Positions 34,884 to 43,787 of a DNA stretch of 46,725 bases are shown here, in pieces. Under the pieces are notes generated by a model. That model was not told the DNA's origin. It worked only from the letters and a program-made list of their open reading frames with translations, and did not search any database. Location of the stretch: NCBI GenBank assembly GCA_002691205.1, contig NZHD01000095.1, positions 1 through 46,725 of the forward strand, written 5' to 3'. This stretch comes from Deltaproteobacteria bacterium. GTDB taxonomy: Bacteria > Myxococcota_A > UBA9160 > UBA4427. A program made the translations under genes and the position numbers. Positions within the stretch are counted from its first letter, which is position 1. Each line of letters starts with the position of its first letter.

Positions 34884-35930
34884 TCAACCTTTCTCGTAGG
34901 GCGCCATATCCATGCCTAGAGGTCCATAACGGGCTCGAACGGCCTCTAACCTCTCGGGTGTCCAATGAGAGTGGCCGGGAGCTGGAAAACCCAGCACGCA
35001 ACGCTGAGACACACTGGCATTGGCGATCAGGCGCTCCGTCGGCTGCCCCGGGCGATACATTCGCCACGCAGAACCCGGCTGAACGGAATGGATCCACTCT
35101 GCGTCGGCCCGTCGAAAACACAGATTCTGAGCCAGTCGTCGCCTCCCCTCGCGAAGCCAAGTCCCGCGATGCCATAAATCATGACGGTAAAATAAAACGG
35201 TACCGAGCCTAAAACGGGCTCGAACCTCACGAGAGTAAAGGTGCTCTTGGCGAAATTCGGCCACATCAGGCACGGCTTGCTTAAGCTCTGCTTCAGCAGC
35301 TTCTCGATCGTTCACCCAACGGAGTGCGCCAAAACCAGGCATGTTTTGATAGGGCCACGCGTATGCGGGATCCTCTTCCCCTTCTCGCGGAACCAAAGCG
35401 GTAGCCCCTTCGCACTCAGAGACGTCATCAAAATAAAGAATCATTTCGACTGCCTCTGGTTTCGACCAAACCGGAGGATGTGTCAGATAATGATTGGGGT
35501 AATCCATGTGGATTCTCTGATCGTCATTGCTTCTTTCGTTCCCATCCTTTTCGGCGTGTCCGTACTTGGCCCACACATCGGACTGAGTCAATCGTAAAGC
35601 CTCAACCTGTACCCCCAGCAACTGAGAAACGGCTGTAAGAAGATCAGAGTGCAACGTAATCGCGTCGATGGGAGCATGACCGGTGGGGAACTCAAGCGTC
35701 CCATCACTCCCGAAGTCTCTTATCTGGCCCTCGTCCCCCGCTCCTGCCACCAGGCCTTCGATCACGCTCCGCGCTTCCGCAACCATCGAATACGGGATCA
35801 CACCGTCGACGAGCGTAAAACCACGCTCTCGCCAGTCCTGAACCTGGGCGGACGAAAGTACGAGCCCTTCACCGGCCTCTGTGCTGGGAACAGGAGTTGG
35901 CTCAATCCATCTCTCGGGCTCAGCGGCCAA
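34884..35930 (-). CDS. Phytanoyl-CoA dioxygenase (PhyH) family protein
   Basis: This 348-residue Fe(II)/2-oxoglutarate-dependent dioxygenase has the 2-His-1-carboxylate iron triad: His141-x-Asp143 (IHMDYPN) and distal His254 (DLWHRG). An Arg in EGRRRLAQNL probably binds 2-oxoglutarate. The family hydroxylates phytanoyl-CoA, halogenates or hydroxylates small molecules and processes osmolytes, so the substrate is open. The start is TTG at 35930, preceded by a perfect AGGAGG with a short spacer. TspO lies 57 bp upstream on the same strand, so the two may be cotranscribed. It is one of two 2-oxoglutarate dioxygenases in the window (the other is at 44899). Confidence 0.87.
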   Translation of the reverse strand: MAAEPERWIEPTPVPSTEAGEGLVLSSAQVQDWRERGFTLVDGVIPYSMVAEARSVIEGLVAGAGDEGQIRDFGSDGTLEFPTGHAPIDAITLHSDLLTAVSQLLGVQVEALRLTQSDVWAKYGHAEKDGNERSNDDQRIHMDYPNHYLTHPPVWSKPEAVEMILYFDDVSECEGATALVPREGEEDPAYAWPYQNMPGFGALRWVNDREAAEAELKQAVPDVAEFRQEHLYSREVRARFRLGTVLFYRHDLWHRGTWLREGRRRLAQNLCFRRADAEWIHSVQPGSAWRMYRPGQPTERLIANASVSQRCVLGFPAPGHSHWTPERLEAVRARYGPLGMDMAPYEKG

Positions 35931-35934
35931 GGCG

Positions 35935-35940
35935 CCTCCT
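35935..35940 (-). promoter_or_regulatory. Ribosome binding site supporting a TTG start of PhyH
   Basis: AGGAGG reads toward TTG 35930 with a 4-nt spacer. A perfect site makes this non-ATG start credible. Confidence 0.6.
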
Positions 35941-35987
35941 CGGTTTGATAGACCTGTGGGTGTGAAAAAAATTCATGAGTGGCCCGA

Positions 35988-36446
35988 TTACGTTGGCATG
36001 TTCAGCGCCCAAATACGCCAGTTCAGAAAAGAAGCAAAGCTGACCCAAAGAAGATAAGGAATCAGGAGGTAAGCAGCTCTTGGGTGCACGCGAAGAAAGA
36101 CAATCAGATTGATCAAGATGGCAGCCCAGAGTATTCGAATTTCGATAAAAGCCAGGTCCGGGCGGTGCAATCCAAAAAAAATCCAGGTCCAAGCAGAATT
36201 CAGAGCAAGTTGAATCAACCAGGGAACGAGATACCGGATCTGTTGCGTCTCTTTCCAAACCCAAGTCGCAGAAATGCCGATACAAAGATAAAGAAGTGTC
36301 CAAACCGGCCCAAAAACCCAATTGGGAGGATTGAGGCTTGGCTTGCGAAGAGATTCATACCATTCGCCCGGCGAGAAGAAAGAGCCCACAGCGGCTGCGC
36401 CAAAAGCAATACCAATCAAGACAAAGTACGGAAGCCATACACTCAT
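35988..36446 (-). CDS. TspO/MBR-family tryptophan-rich sensory protein
   Basis: This 152-residue protein has five TM helices and matches TspO, the bacterial relative of the mitochondrial translocator protein. It binds porphyrins and acts in stress and oxygen/light signalling. Signature residues are KPSLNPPNWVFGPVWTLLY (35-53), then WLIQLALNSAWTWIFF and a Trp-rich end WRIWALN. The start is the ATG at 36446, with GGAGG about 12 nt upstream; a GTG at 36476 would add ten residues. It lies between a TonB-domain lipoprotein gene upstream (143 bp) and PhyH downstream (57 bp) on one strand. Confidence 0.9.
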   Translation of the reverse strand: MSVWLPYFVLIGIAFGAAAVGSFFSPGEWYESLRKPSLNPPNWVFGPVWTLLYLCIGISATWVWKETQQIRYLVPWLIQLALNSAWTWIFFGLHRPDLAFIEIRILWAAILINLIVFLRVHPRAAYLLIPYLLWVSFASFLNWRIWALNMPT

Positions 36447-36589
36447 CTCTTGAACAATTCCTCCACGCCTCACCACGACAAATCTAAAAGAGAGCCGGTC
36501 ACTCTGAATTCGATCGCAAGAAGTTCAAACCGTGACCTCTCCCCAAAAATGGAGCACATCAAATTCATCTAAGTGAAGAAATTCATCCA

Positions 36590-37312
36590 TCAATTCTTCG
36601 AATTTGATTTCTCTCGATCGTCTTTCCTGCCATCCTCATGCCAAAAACTTGAAAAAACGATTCGCGCAGCGCTTCTCATCGGCAAAGGGAGCGAAGCAGC
36701 CGCGGGGGTCACGTTAATATTAGAAACGGCCTCAATGGCCCAACTCGCCAATAATGGGTGATCCATTTGCACAACACGAATATCTGAGATTCGTCGATCA
36801 CCCGTAATCATAAACGTGACGACAATATCGCCGACCATTCCCGACCGCTCGGCCGTATCCGTATACCTGGGAGACGGAATCTTAATCTGCGATGGCATGG
36901 GCAGAGAGGCCACCTCGGCACGCAGTTGAGAAATCGAGGGTGAAGCGCCTTCTTTCGGCAGTGCATCTCTTGCGAGGGAAGCTACTGAATCATCGGGATA
37001 AAAGTCGAGAAGCATTCGGTAATTCGCCCAACCGCTCTGCTTGGCGCCGAGCTTCTCCAGACAAACCGCCCTCTGATATGTAGCGACAGCTCCGTAACGA
37101 CCGATATCTTGGGCCGCTTCTGACCGATCAAGTTTTCGCAAAACGCGATCACATCGACCGTCCTTGAAATACGTATTGGCCTGAGATTGCGCACGAGATC
37201 TCTCACCCTCGCGAACGCTCGCCCAAAACGAACCGCACCCCAAAGATGAAATAGCCATTAGCAGAAGAAGAAGGAGGGGGGGAATACTGCGCAAAGACCG
37301 CAACCGAGACAC
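36590..37312 (-). CDS. Putative lipoprotein with TonB C-terminal domain
   Basis: This 240-residue protein has a lipoprotein-like signal with Cys26 (SSLGC) after a Leu-rich core; the lipobox is atypical because position -3 is Ser. A helical TPR-like middle (about 40-120, with DFYPDDSVASLARDAL) is followed by a TonB C-terminal-type domain near 145-220 (MVGDIVVTFMITGDRRISDI). TonB C-terminal domains normally touch TonB-dependent receptors from an inner-membrane anchor. Here the anchor is a predicted lipid and the protein lacks the proline-rich linker, so it is not a standard TonB. The start is GTG at 37312 with GAGGAG 6 nt upstream. It heads a minus-strand group with TspO and PhyH. The receptor at 27141 is about 7 kb away. 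Confidence 0.75.
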   Translation of the reverse strand: MSRLRSLRSIPPLLLLLLMAISSLGCGSFWASVREGERSRAQSQANTYFKDGRCDRVLRKLDRSEAAQDIGRYGAVATYQRAVCLEKLGAKQSGWANYRMLLDFYPDDSVASLARDALPKEGASPSISQLRAEVASLPMPSQIKIPSPRYTDTAERSGMVGDIVVTFMITGDRRISDIRVVQMDHPLLASWAIEAVSNINVTPAAASLPLPMRSAARIVFSSFWHEDGRKDDREKSNSKN

Positions 37313-37840
37313 TCAGAACTCCTCATTCAATGATTAAAAAAATTAAAATCGACTAAAATGATCGCAACGACAATGGTACCTAAGTTGTGCCATGCGACCT
37401 TTTCATTTAGGAATTACTTAAATCGAACGGGCCCGTAGCAAGATCCTAAACTTCACTCGCAATACCGAGCTTTGGCGACCGACTTCTGAAAATTCCGTCG
37501 TACTCTTGTCTCTCTCTAAACCGAACCTTATCGGCTTCTTCCCATCAGCATTCGGAAAACATCCCGCCTTTTCAGTCAATTTGGCTTCTGGGTTCACTCA
37601 GAGACGTAAATGGAAAGTATCTCGATCTGATCCACCCGTCGACCAAGAGAGTGAAAGGTTCGGCTCGCTCCAATTCTCATTGGCGAATAGGGCTAGATTC
37701 TGCCCCAGACTGCATTCATACACCCGCCCTCTCCGACCATCGGATTAACCCCTCTTCGACGGACCTCGCCCTTCCCATCTCAAAGGCGGTTATCATTAGA
37801 AATACACTCTAGACAAGGCGACACCGAACGCCATGAACGC
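37313..37840. other. Long divergent intergenic region ahead of kup
   Basis: This 528-bp region has no gene I can support. It is AT-rich at 37320-37375, has a 10-bp palindrome ACGGGCCCGT (37427-37436) and a TACACT hexamer (37803-37808) about 33 bp before the kup ATG without a clear -35. I looked for a c-di-AMP riboswitch, often found before kup, and could not recognise one. Confidence 0.45.
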
Positions 37841-39763
37841 ATGGTCAATTCAAAAAATGCAGAAGGGGACTCCGTGAGCCAACGGAAAGACGGAGCAAAA
37901 CGCGCTTCACCTCGGACTCGACTCGCCGTCACTTCGATGACTGCGCTAGGGGTGGTCTTTGGCGATATCGGCACAAGCCCCCTCTACGCCTTCCGAATGT
38001 GCTTCTCTGAACACTCCGGTATTTCACCGAGTCCCGAAAACGTTCTCGGCGTCATGTCTCTCGTCTTTTGGACCCTCACCATTATCATTACCGTGAAGTA
38101 TCTACTCTACATCCTTCTCGCCGATCTCAACGGCGAAGGAGGCGTTCTTGCCCTCATGGCCCTCAGCCTCAATGGCAAAGTCCCGCAACAGACCGGTGGC
38201 TTCATAGTGTTTCTTGGCCTCGCAGGGGCAGCCCTACTCTATGGCGACGGCATGATTACGCCCGCCATCTCGGTCCTAAGCGCAGTTGAAGGTCTGGCCG
38301 TAGCCACACCTTCTTTCGACAGAGCTGTGATCCCCATCAGTCTCCTTGTTCTGGTTGGACTCTTCTCTCTCCAAAGCCGTGGCACAAGAACAATCGGTCA
38401 ACTTTTCGGACCGATTATGCTTGTTTGGTTTCTCGTTATTTCGATCCTTGGAGCCGTTTGGATCTTCTCTCAACCACAGGTCCTCATGGCCGTTGACCCG
38501 AGGCATGCGGTGGACTTCCTATTTCAAAACGGCTGGGCCGGCTTTCTGGTTCTCGGTTTTGTTTTTCTTGTCGCTACCGGGGGCGAAGCTCTTTACGCTG
38601 ATCTCGGACACTTTGGCATCAAGCCCATTCGGTATGGATGGTTCTGCATCGCAATGCCTGCCATCCTCATCAACTACTTTGGGCAAGCCGCCTTGATCCT
38701 TAGCCGACCCGAAGCGGCCTCTCAGAGCTTTTACTCAATGGCGCCAAGTTGGTCCCTCTACCCGCTTGTGGGATTGGCCACCCTGGCCGCAATCATTGCG
38801 TCACAAGCCGTCATCTCCGGCGCCTTCTCGCTTACCTATCAGGCCATCCGATTGGGTTTTCTGCCTCGACTGCCCATGAAGCACTACGCCGAAGAAGCCG
38901 AGGGGCAGGTCTACGTCCCAATCGTTAATGCCGTTCTGCTTCTATCCAGCTGTCTTCTTGTCATCGGATTTCGGTCTTCTGAGTCCTTGGCCGGGGCCTA
39001 CGGGTTAGCGGTCTCAGCCACAATGGTCATTACTACAATTCTTGCGAACGTGACCTTCGCCAAACGCTGGGGCTGGTTCCTTGCCACCTTGCCTTCCATC
39101 GGTTTCCTTGTTCTTGACTCTACTTTTCTCGCAGCCAACCTCGTCAAGCTTGAAGAGGGGGGATGGTTTCCTGCACTTATCGCCATCCTCGTTTTTATAG
39201 TGATGTCAACATGGGCCATGGGCCGGCGGCTTGAAGAGGAACGTCTCAATCCCCTTGAAAAATCAGCGGGAGACCTCGTCGAAACAATTCGTCAAACCAA
39301 ACCCTTCCGCACTCCGGGCACCGCTGTTTTCTTAGATAGTCGAGGTCTAGGGATCCCAAGAACCCTTTCTGCTTATTACGAGCACACACATGCCTTGCCG
39401 GAACACATTGTGCTGATGACTGTAGTCACGGACCCCATCCCTCGCGTCCCCATAGAGCAGCGCGTAACAACCCTTCAGATCTCCGATGATATCTTGAGAG
39501 TGAATGCCCACTACGGGTTTATGCAAACACCGAATATTCCCGCCGTGCTCAAAAAGTTAGATGACTCTCTCGTGGAATATATCTCTCAGGAGATCACCTT
39601 CTTCGTCGGTCGACAAACCGGCCACGTCACTCAAGCGAAGGGTATGTCTACATGGAGAAAGCTTCTCTACGCCTTTATGACGCGTAATGCGGAAGAACAC
39701 ATTAGGCATTATCACATCCCAGCTGACCGGGTATTGGAAATCGGCGTGCGATATCGACTTTAA
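37841..39763 (+). CDS. kup: Kup-type potassium uptake protein
   Basis: This 640-residue KUP/HAK family K+ importer has an N-terminal cytoplasmic stretch, twelve TM helices and a C-terminal soluble domain of about 130 residues. The signature GVVFGDIGTSPLYAF, after the basic leader, is diagnostic. Further motifs are NGEGGVLALMAL, YGDGMITPAISVLSAVEGL and YADLGHFG. Kup works as a K+/H+ symporter and supports growth at low K+ or low pH. Length is normal (E. coli Kup has 622 residues). A GTG at 37874, with an AAGGGGA-like site, would shorten the protein by 11 residues and may be the true start. The MFS gene is convergent (56-bp gap). Confidence 0.93.
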   Translation: MVNSKNAEGDSVSQRKDGAKRASPRTRLAVTSMTALGVVFGDIGTSPLYAFRMCFSEHSGISPSPENVLGVMSLVFWTLTIIITVKYLLYILLADLNGEGGVLALMALSLNGKVPQQTGGFIVFLGLAGAALLYGDGMITPAISVLSAVEGLAVATPSFDRAVIPISLLVLVGLFSLQSRGTRTIGQLFGPIMLVWFLVISILGAVWIFSQPQVLMAVDPRHAVDFLFQNGWAGFLVLGFVFLVATGGEALYADLGHFGIKPIRYGWFCIAMPAILINYFGQAALILSRPEAASQSFYSMAPSWSLYPLVGLATLAAIIASQAVISGAFSLTYQAIRLGFLPRLPMKHYAEEAEGQVYVPIVNAVLLLSSCLLVIGFRSSESLAGAYGLAVSATMVITTILANVTFAKRWGWFLATLPSIGFLVLDSTFLAANLVKLEEGGWFPALIAILVFIVMSTWAMGRRLEEERLNPLEKSAGDLVETIRQTKPFRTPGTAVFLDSRGLGIPRTLSAYYEHTHALPEHIVLMTVVTDPIPRVPIEQRVTTLQISDDILRVNAHYGFMQTPNIPAVLKKLDDSLVEYISQEITFFVGRQTGHVTQAKGMSTWRKLLYAFMTRNAEEHIRHYHIPADRVLEIGVRYRL

Positions 39764-39819
39764 TCCCAATCTCTCGGCCGCAAAACTTGTTTCAGACCAG
39801 CGACACCGGCCGACTCAGA

Positions 39820-41043
39820 TCAAGGATAATTTTTATTGGATGGGATCAACGGCAATCTCCAAGACAAAAAGACACCGATCATCGCCACACTCAAATACGA
39901 AACAGAAACCGATAGAAAGGTTCCGCTGCCTCGGCCGAGCCAAATGGGCAATTCCTGCAAGAGCGCTCCGCTAAGGCAGCCTCCCGCATTGACCAAGGCC
40001 ACGACGGTGGCTCCATGCTTGAGGGGGAGTCCAAAAATCGCCACAGCAAAAGCAAGCGAGCAAGGCCCAAGAGCCACACCCAAACCCAACATCAGAACCA
40101 AGAGAAGATTCATCGAGGCCGTTTGAGAGAGCCAAAGAATAAACGAAAGCAACAAAAATGTGAGGATCGTTGAGCTTCTTAAGATCGGACGCCAGCGCGC
40201 AGGTCGGCCTCCCAAAAGGCCCGCCACTAACATTCCAAGTGCAAGACCGGCAAAGAGCGCCGTCGAAAGCTCAGAGACTTGAGGGGCCGTGCAGCCACAA
40301 GACTCTTGAAGTTTGACATTCCAGTAGCCGCCGAAACCAAAAGTTAACCCCGCCCCCCAGGCGTAAAAGCCAGCCCCGAACAAAACGTAAGGCCGCTTCA
40401 AAGAAGAGAAGAGGCCCTGGGTCAAATTCTCGTCCTTGCCACTTGTCTGAGAAGGGACCTTAAGTCCGCGCACACTCAACCAGAGAATCAAAGCGAGACC
40501 AAAACCCACATAGGCCTGAGCGCTCATGGCCTCTCTCCACGAAAAAGTATTCAAAAGCCAAGGCAAACCACTCGCCAAAACCGCTCCAACACCAAAGCAC
40601 ATGTCGGCCAGTGCCATGGCCAGCGCAAATCGACTGGCGGGCAGGCGCGCCTGTGCAATTTTTCCTGTGCCAGGGAAGACAAAAGCCATCACCCCACCGG
40701 CTAGCGCCCGAATCATCACGAGGTCAGAAAACCCTTGCGCCTGTGCAAAGAAATAAACCGAAAGGGCTGCCAACACGGCCGCTGCGGGGAGAATGCGCTT
40801 TACGCCAAAGCGATCTAACAACAAACCAGCCGGCAACTGCATTAATCCATATGCCAGCAAATAGACGGATGAAATCGAAGCCGCCTCAAAAGGCGAAAGA
40901 TCAAATTCTTTCTGAATCGGGTCTGCCAAAAATCCATACACAAACTGAAAAGCGACTTGCCACAGCAAAAAGAAAACCGCCGCACCCCACGGACCCCACG
41001 CTCTCAGTAAGTGAAATCCTACTTTTTCAGGCTGTTGCTTCAT
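39820..41043 (-). CDS. MFS transporter
   Basis: This 407-residue protein has about twelve TM helices and the major-facilitator loop signature QLPAGLLLDRFGVKR between TM2 and TM3 (motif A type). Motif-like GGVMAFVFPGTGKIAQARLP follows, and the second half starts at FGAGFYAWGAGLTFGFGGYW. There is a long central cytoplasmic loop. It moves a small solute using an ion gradient; direction and substrate cannot be read. AGGTGA lies 4 nt before the ATG. The CoA-transferase gene ends 59 bp upstream on the same strand, so the two may be cotranscribed and the transporter could carry the acid handled by that protein (inference). Confidence 0.87.
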   Translation of the reverse strand: MKQQPEKVGFHLLRAWGPWGAAVFFLLWQVAFQFVYGFLADPIQKEFDLSPFEAASISSVYLLAYGLMQLPAGLLLDRFGVKRILPAAAVLAALSVYFFAQAQGFSDLVMIRALAGGVMAFVFPGTGKIAQARLPASRFALAMALADMCFGVGAVLASGLPWLLNTFSWREAMSAQAYVGFGLALILWLSVRGLKVPSQTSGKDENLTQGLFSSLKRPYVLFGAGFYAWGAGLTFGFGGYWNVKLQESCGCTAPQVSELSTALFAGLALGMLVAGLLGGRPARWRPILRSSTILTFLLLSFILWLSQTASMNLLLVLMLGLGVALGPCSLAFAVAIFGLPLKHGATVVALVNAGGCLSGALLQELPIWLGRGSGTFLSVSVSYLSVAMIGVFLSWRLPLIPSNKNYP

Positions 41044-41102
41044 GACTTCACCTGCAGCTTCTCCGGTCCACCGTTTCCCCGACTAGGAACTCTCTCACCC
41101 GC

Positions 41103-43535
41103 TCAAGGTGCTGAGGCCACAACCCCTGCGGATCGCAGACCCTCGATCTCAGATGGACTACGCCCCAGTTCCTCAAGCAATGCGTCGGTCTGCGCACCCG
41201 CCACAGGGGAAGCCTCATAAGATTCCATTCCACCATCACATGTGACCAGAGGCCCCCAGCGCAGAAAATCTCCATAGCGAGGGTGATGGACGGGGTGAGA
41301 AAAATGATTCGCGAGAGCATGCTCGCCCCAGACAAAGAAATCAGCGGGGTCGCCCTCCTCGACTTCTACGCAAGGAACTCCTGAAGGAGTCAGCACCTTC
41401 TGCCAATCCGAAGCCGTTGCCTGCTCAAAAATACGCTCGATCTCAATCGCCAGGACATTGTCATGAGCCCTTCGTGCAGAAGCTTTGCTGAACCTCGGAT
41501 CCGAGAGCCACTCCTCTCGTCCAACTTTTTTACAGAAAGCGACCCACTCCCGATCTTTTACAAGGGCCAGGAATACCCACCCCTGACGAGCCTGATAGAG
41601 TCGATAACAGGCTGAGAATCCTCGCAAGTCTGAATCAACTTCAACTCTTTCCAATTTTTCATCGTACTGCACCATATCGTCGGCATTCGCCCAAGCATTT
41701 GCAGTCAACATATTGACGTGTACGGTTTGACCCAATCCAAAGCGCTTTTGGGCAAGCAAGGCTAACAGTGTCGCGGAAGCCAAAATGACTGCGGTGTTTG
41801 GGTCTGGGTTCGCTTCGTTGGCTTTGATCAATTGACGAGCCGCCTCGACTCTCTCTCCCATAGAGTTGCATTCTTTCGGAGGCATCCCTCGCCCTGCTTG
41901 AATCCAACTTCCACCCATCGCGGCTCCCGCAACCGGATGTGTTGCGGGCCTATTCGCACCGGGAGAATCCGGCCCGTATCCGTTCAGTGCAACCCAAACT
42001 AGATTCGGGCGAATCGCTTTTAGCGATTCATAGTCTACGCCCAATTTCTCAGGAACTCCCGGTCGAAAATTATGAATGACAGCATGCGCTCGCTTCACCA
42101 AATCTTTCAAAACACCCCGGCCTTCGGGCGACTTAAGATTGAGGCACATACTCTCCTTGCCTTGGTTCATCCGGTTCGCAAAGAGACCTCGAAAGCCTCC
42201 CACGCCGAGAGCCCGAAAGGGGTCACCCTCCATGGGCTCCACCTTAATCACGCGTGCTCCAAGGTCGGCCAACATCGAGACTCCCAATGGTGTGGCAATT
42301 ATGGTTCCCAGCTCAATGATGATCACCCCATCCAGCGGTCGTCCCCGTGGCTTTCGATGGGCGGTGGGAGAAAGATGAAGTGAACGAAGCGCGTCAGAGG
42401 CAACCTCCTCGGTGTGCTCACCCGCTCGGGGCGCAGGCAAATCTATAAACCCGGGCGTTGCTCCCAACTGTGCAATCGGACCTATTTGCTTCAGACCACC
42501 CAGCGTGGGATGATGCGACTCCACGACATCTCCATTGCCCACCAGGTCGGGATGCCCCAAAGCATCGCTGGCGGGAGCCCAAATCTCCGCCGCAACGCCG
42601 CCCTGCTCTCGGAAGATTTCCATCCATACGTCGGCATCTTTTTCTAACATGCGCTCAAGGATCTGACATCGTACGTCTTCTACAAATTCGGAGGGCCACG
42701 TGACCGGATCGCCCATAAAGCGTTCATCCTGAATCAGGTCCGGAAGCAGATCAACCGCATCTAAAAAAGACAGAAAGAGATGTTCAAGCAAATTTCCAAG
42801 TTGAATCCACCGTCCGTCACGGCACTGCACCGGATGGTAATTGAGCGTGGGCAGCCCTGGCATCTGAAGACCGGTGCCTTCGCCGTACTTCAAAGGGTCG
42901 CGATCCTGAAGTTGCCGAATCAAGACAGCGCCTAAATCATAAGGCAGCGTGCCTTGAGCCAGACTCGTCTCGATGCGGTGCCCTTGACCGCTCTCCTCTC
43001 TCTCAAGCAAGGCCGCAAGAATTCCCTGAACGGCCCCCTGAGCCGCCGCATGGGAGGCCACACCCAACGCCGCAAACACTGGGCCCTGCCTTTTTTTTTG
43101 ATCACTAAAAATAGAGAGACGTCCTGTTCGGGCCGTGACGATCCCCTCGTAACCCGGCAAATGAGCCTCGGAACCGCCTGGGCCAAAGCCCGTGATCGAA
43201 GCATGAATCAGCGCTGGGTTCTCGGCCATCAAAGTTTTACAGCCGATCCCCATCCGCTCGGCACGACCTGGAGAAAACGAAGATAGAACAACGTCCGCCC
43301 CCCTGACTAAGCGGATTAATTCGGCTCGCCCCGATGATTGAGCGAGATCGATTTCTATGCTTCGCTTACCTCGCAGCCACAGAGGCCAAGCGGGTAAATC
43401 TCGAAAAGAATCGCCTCCCGGCCTTTCTACCTTAATCACATCTGCGCCAAAATCAGAGAGAACAGTGGTCGCGTACCCACCTACGGGTCCCGAGGAAAGA
43501 TCGATCACCCTGATCCCATCGAGCGGTCGCGACAT
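41103..43535 (-). CDS. Fused tandem CaiB/BaiF CoA-transferase-like protein
   Basis: This 810-residue protein has two complete class III CoA-transferase modules. The first starts at LDGIRVIDLSSGPVGG (5-20) and the second at LDGVIIIELGTIIATPLG (401-418). Each contains the family's knot-fold landmarks (GADVIKVERPG and GARVIKVEPMEGDPF). Single-module enzymes transfer CoA between acids through a catalytic Asp. At the equivalent place, module one has Glu130 (PGYE) and module two appears to have His533 (ATHPVAG), so chemistry may be altered. The start is ATG 43535 with a GGTGGAG site 5 nt away; an upstream in-frame ATG at 43562 is less likely. Role is probably CoA-ester activation in catabolism of an organic acid. 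Confidence 0.85.
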   Translation of the reverse strand: MSRPLDGIRVIDLSSGPVGGYATTVLSDFGADVIKVERPGGDSFRDLPAWPLWLRGKRSIEIDLAQSSGRAELIRLVRGADVVLSSFSPGRAERMGIGCKTLMAENPALIHASITGFGPGGSEAHLPGYEGIVTARTGRLSIFSDQKKRQGPVFAALGVASHAAAQGAVQGILAALLEREESGQGHRIETSLAQGTLPYDLGAVLIRQLQDRDPLKYGEGTGLQMPGLPTLNYHPVQCRDGRWIQLGNLLEHLFLSFLDAVDLLPDLIQDERFMGDPVTWPSEFVEDVRCQILERMLEKDADVWMEIFREQGGVAAEIWAPASDALGHPDLVGNGDVVESHHPTLGGLKQIGPIAQLGATPGFIDLPAPRAGEHTEEVASDALRSLHLSPTAHRKPRGRPLDGVIIIELGTIIATPLGVSMLADLGARVIKVEPMEGDPFRALGVGGFRGLFANRMNQGKESMCLNLKSPEGRGVLKDLVKRAHAVIHNFRPGVPEKLGVDYESLKAIRPNLVWVALNGYGPDSPGANRPATHPVAGAAMGGSWIQAGRGMPPKECNSMGERVEAARQLIKANEANPDPNTAVILASATLLALLAQKRFGLGQTVHVNMLTANAWANADDMVQYDEKLERVEVDSDLRGFSACYRLYQARQGWVFLALVKDREWVAFCKKVGREEWLSDPRFSKASARRAHDNVLAIEIERIFEQATASDWQKVLTPSGVPCVEVEEGDPADFFVWGEHALANHFSHPVHHPRYGDFLRWGPLVTCDGGMESYEASPVAGAQTDALLEELGRSPSEIEGLRSAGVVASAP

Positions 43536-43540
43536 TTTGT

Positions 43541-43547
43541 CTCCACC
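43541..43547 (-). promoter_or_regulatory. Ribosome binding site of the tandem CoA-transferase gene
   Basis: GGTGGAG with a 5-nt spacer to the ATG at 43535 selects this over the ATG at 43562. Confidence 0.6.
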
Positions 43548-43748
43548 TATCATGAAAAACATTCACACTCAGCCCATGCGTCGATGGATCGCATGAATCG
43601 GGTTCTCTACAACGAAAGGCTGAGCGTACTCCTATGAGTCTTTAAGACCTCTTGGACCAGAGCCTAGAAGATACCGCTAGAATTAGTGCGTGGTTAACAC
43701 TTTCTCTGGAATTACCCCATAGGCAGCCTCACTCTATTCTTCAATCTC

Positions 43749-43778
43749 TTTACTTTAAGAGGTGAATCCAGATAAAAT
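43749..43778 (+). promoter_or_regulatory. Candidate promoter of the secreted hydrolase gene with very short leader
   Basis: TTTACT (43749-43754) and TAAAAT (43773-43778) are separated by 18 bp. The GTG start is only 9 bp beyond the -10 box, so the leader would be a few bases long. Confidence 0.38.
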
Positions 43779-43787
43779 AGAGTCATC

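Noticed and set aside
37506..37748. 80-codon open frame in the kup upstream region
   Set aside because: No ribosome site, low complexity and no family resemblance; taken as chance.
37500..37840. c-di-AMP riboswitch ahead of kup
   Set aside because: I could not find the conserved core sequences of the ydaO class in the region.
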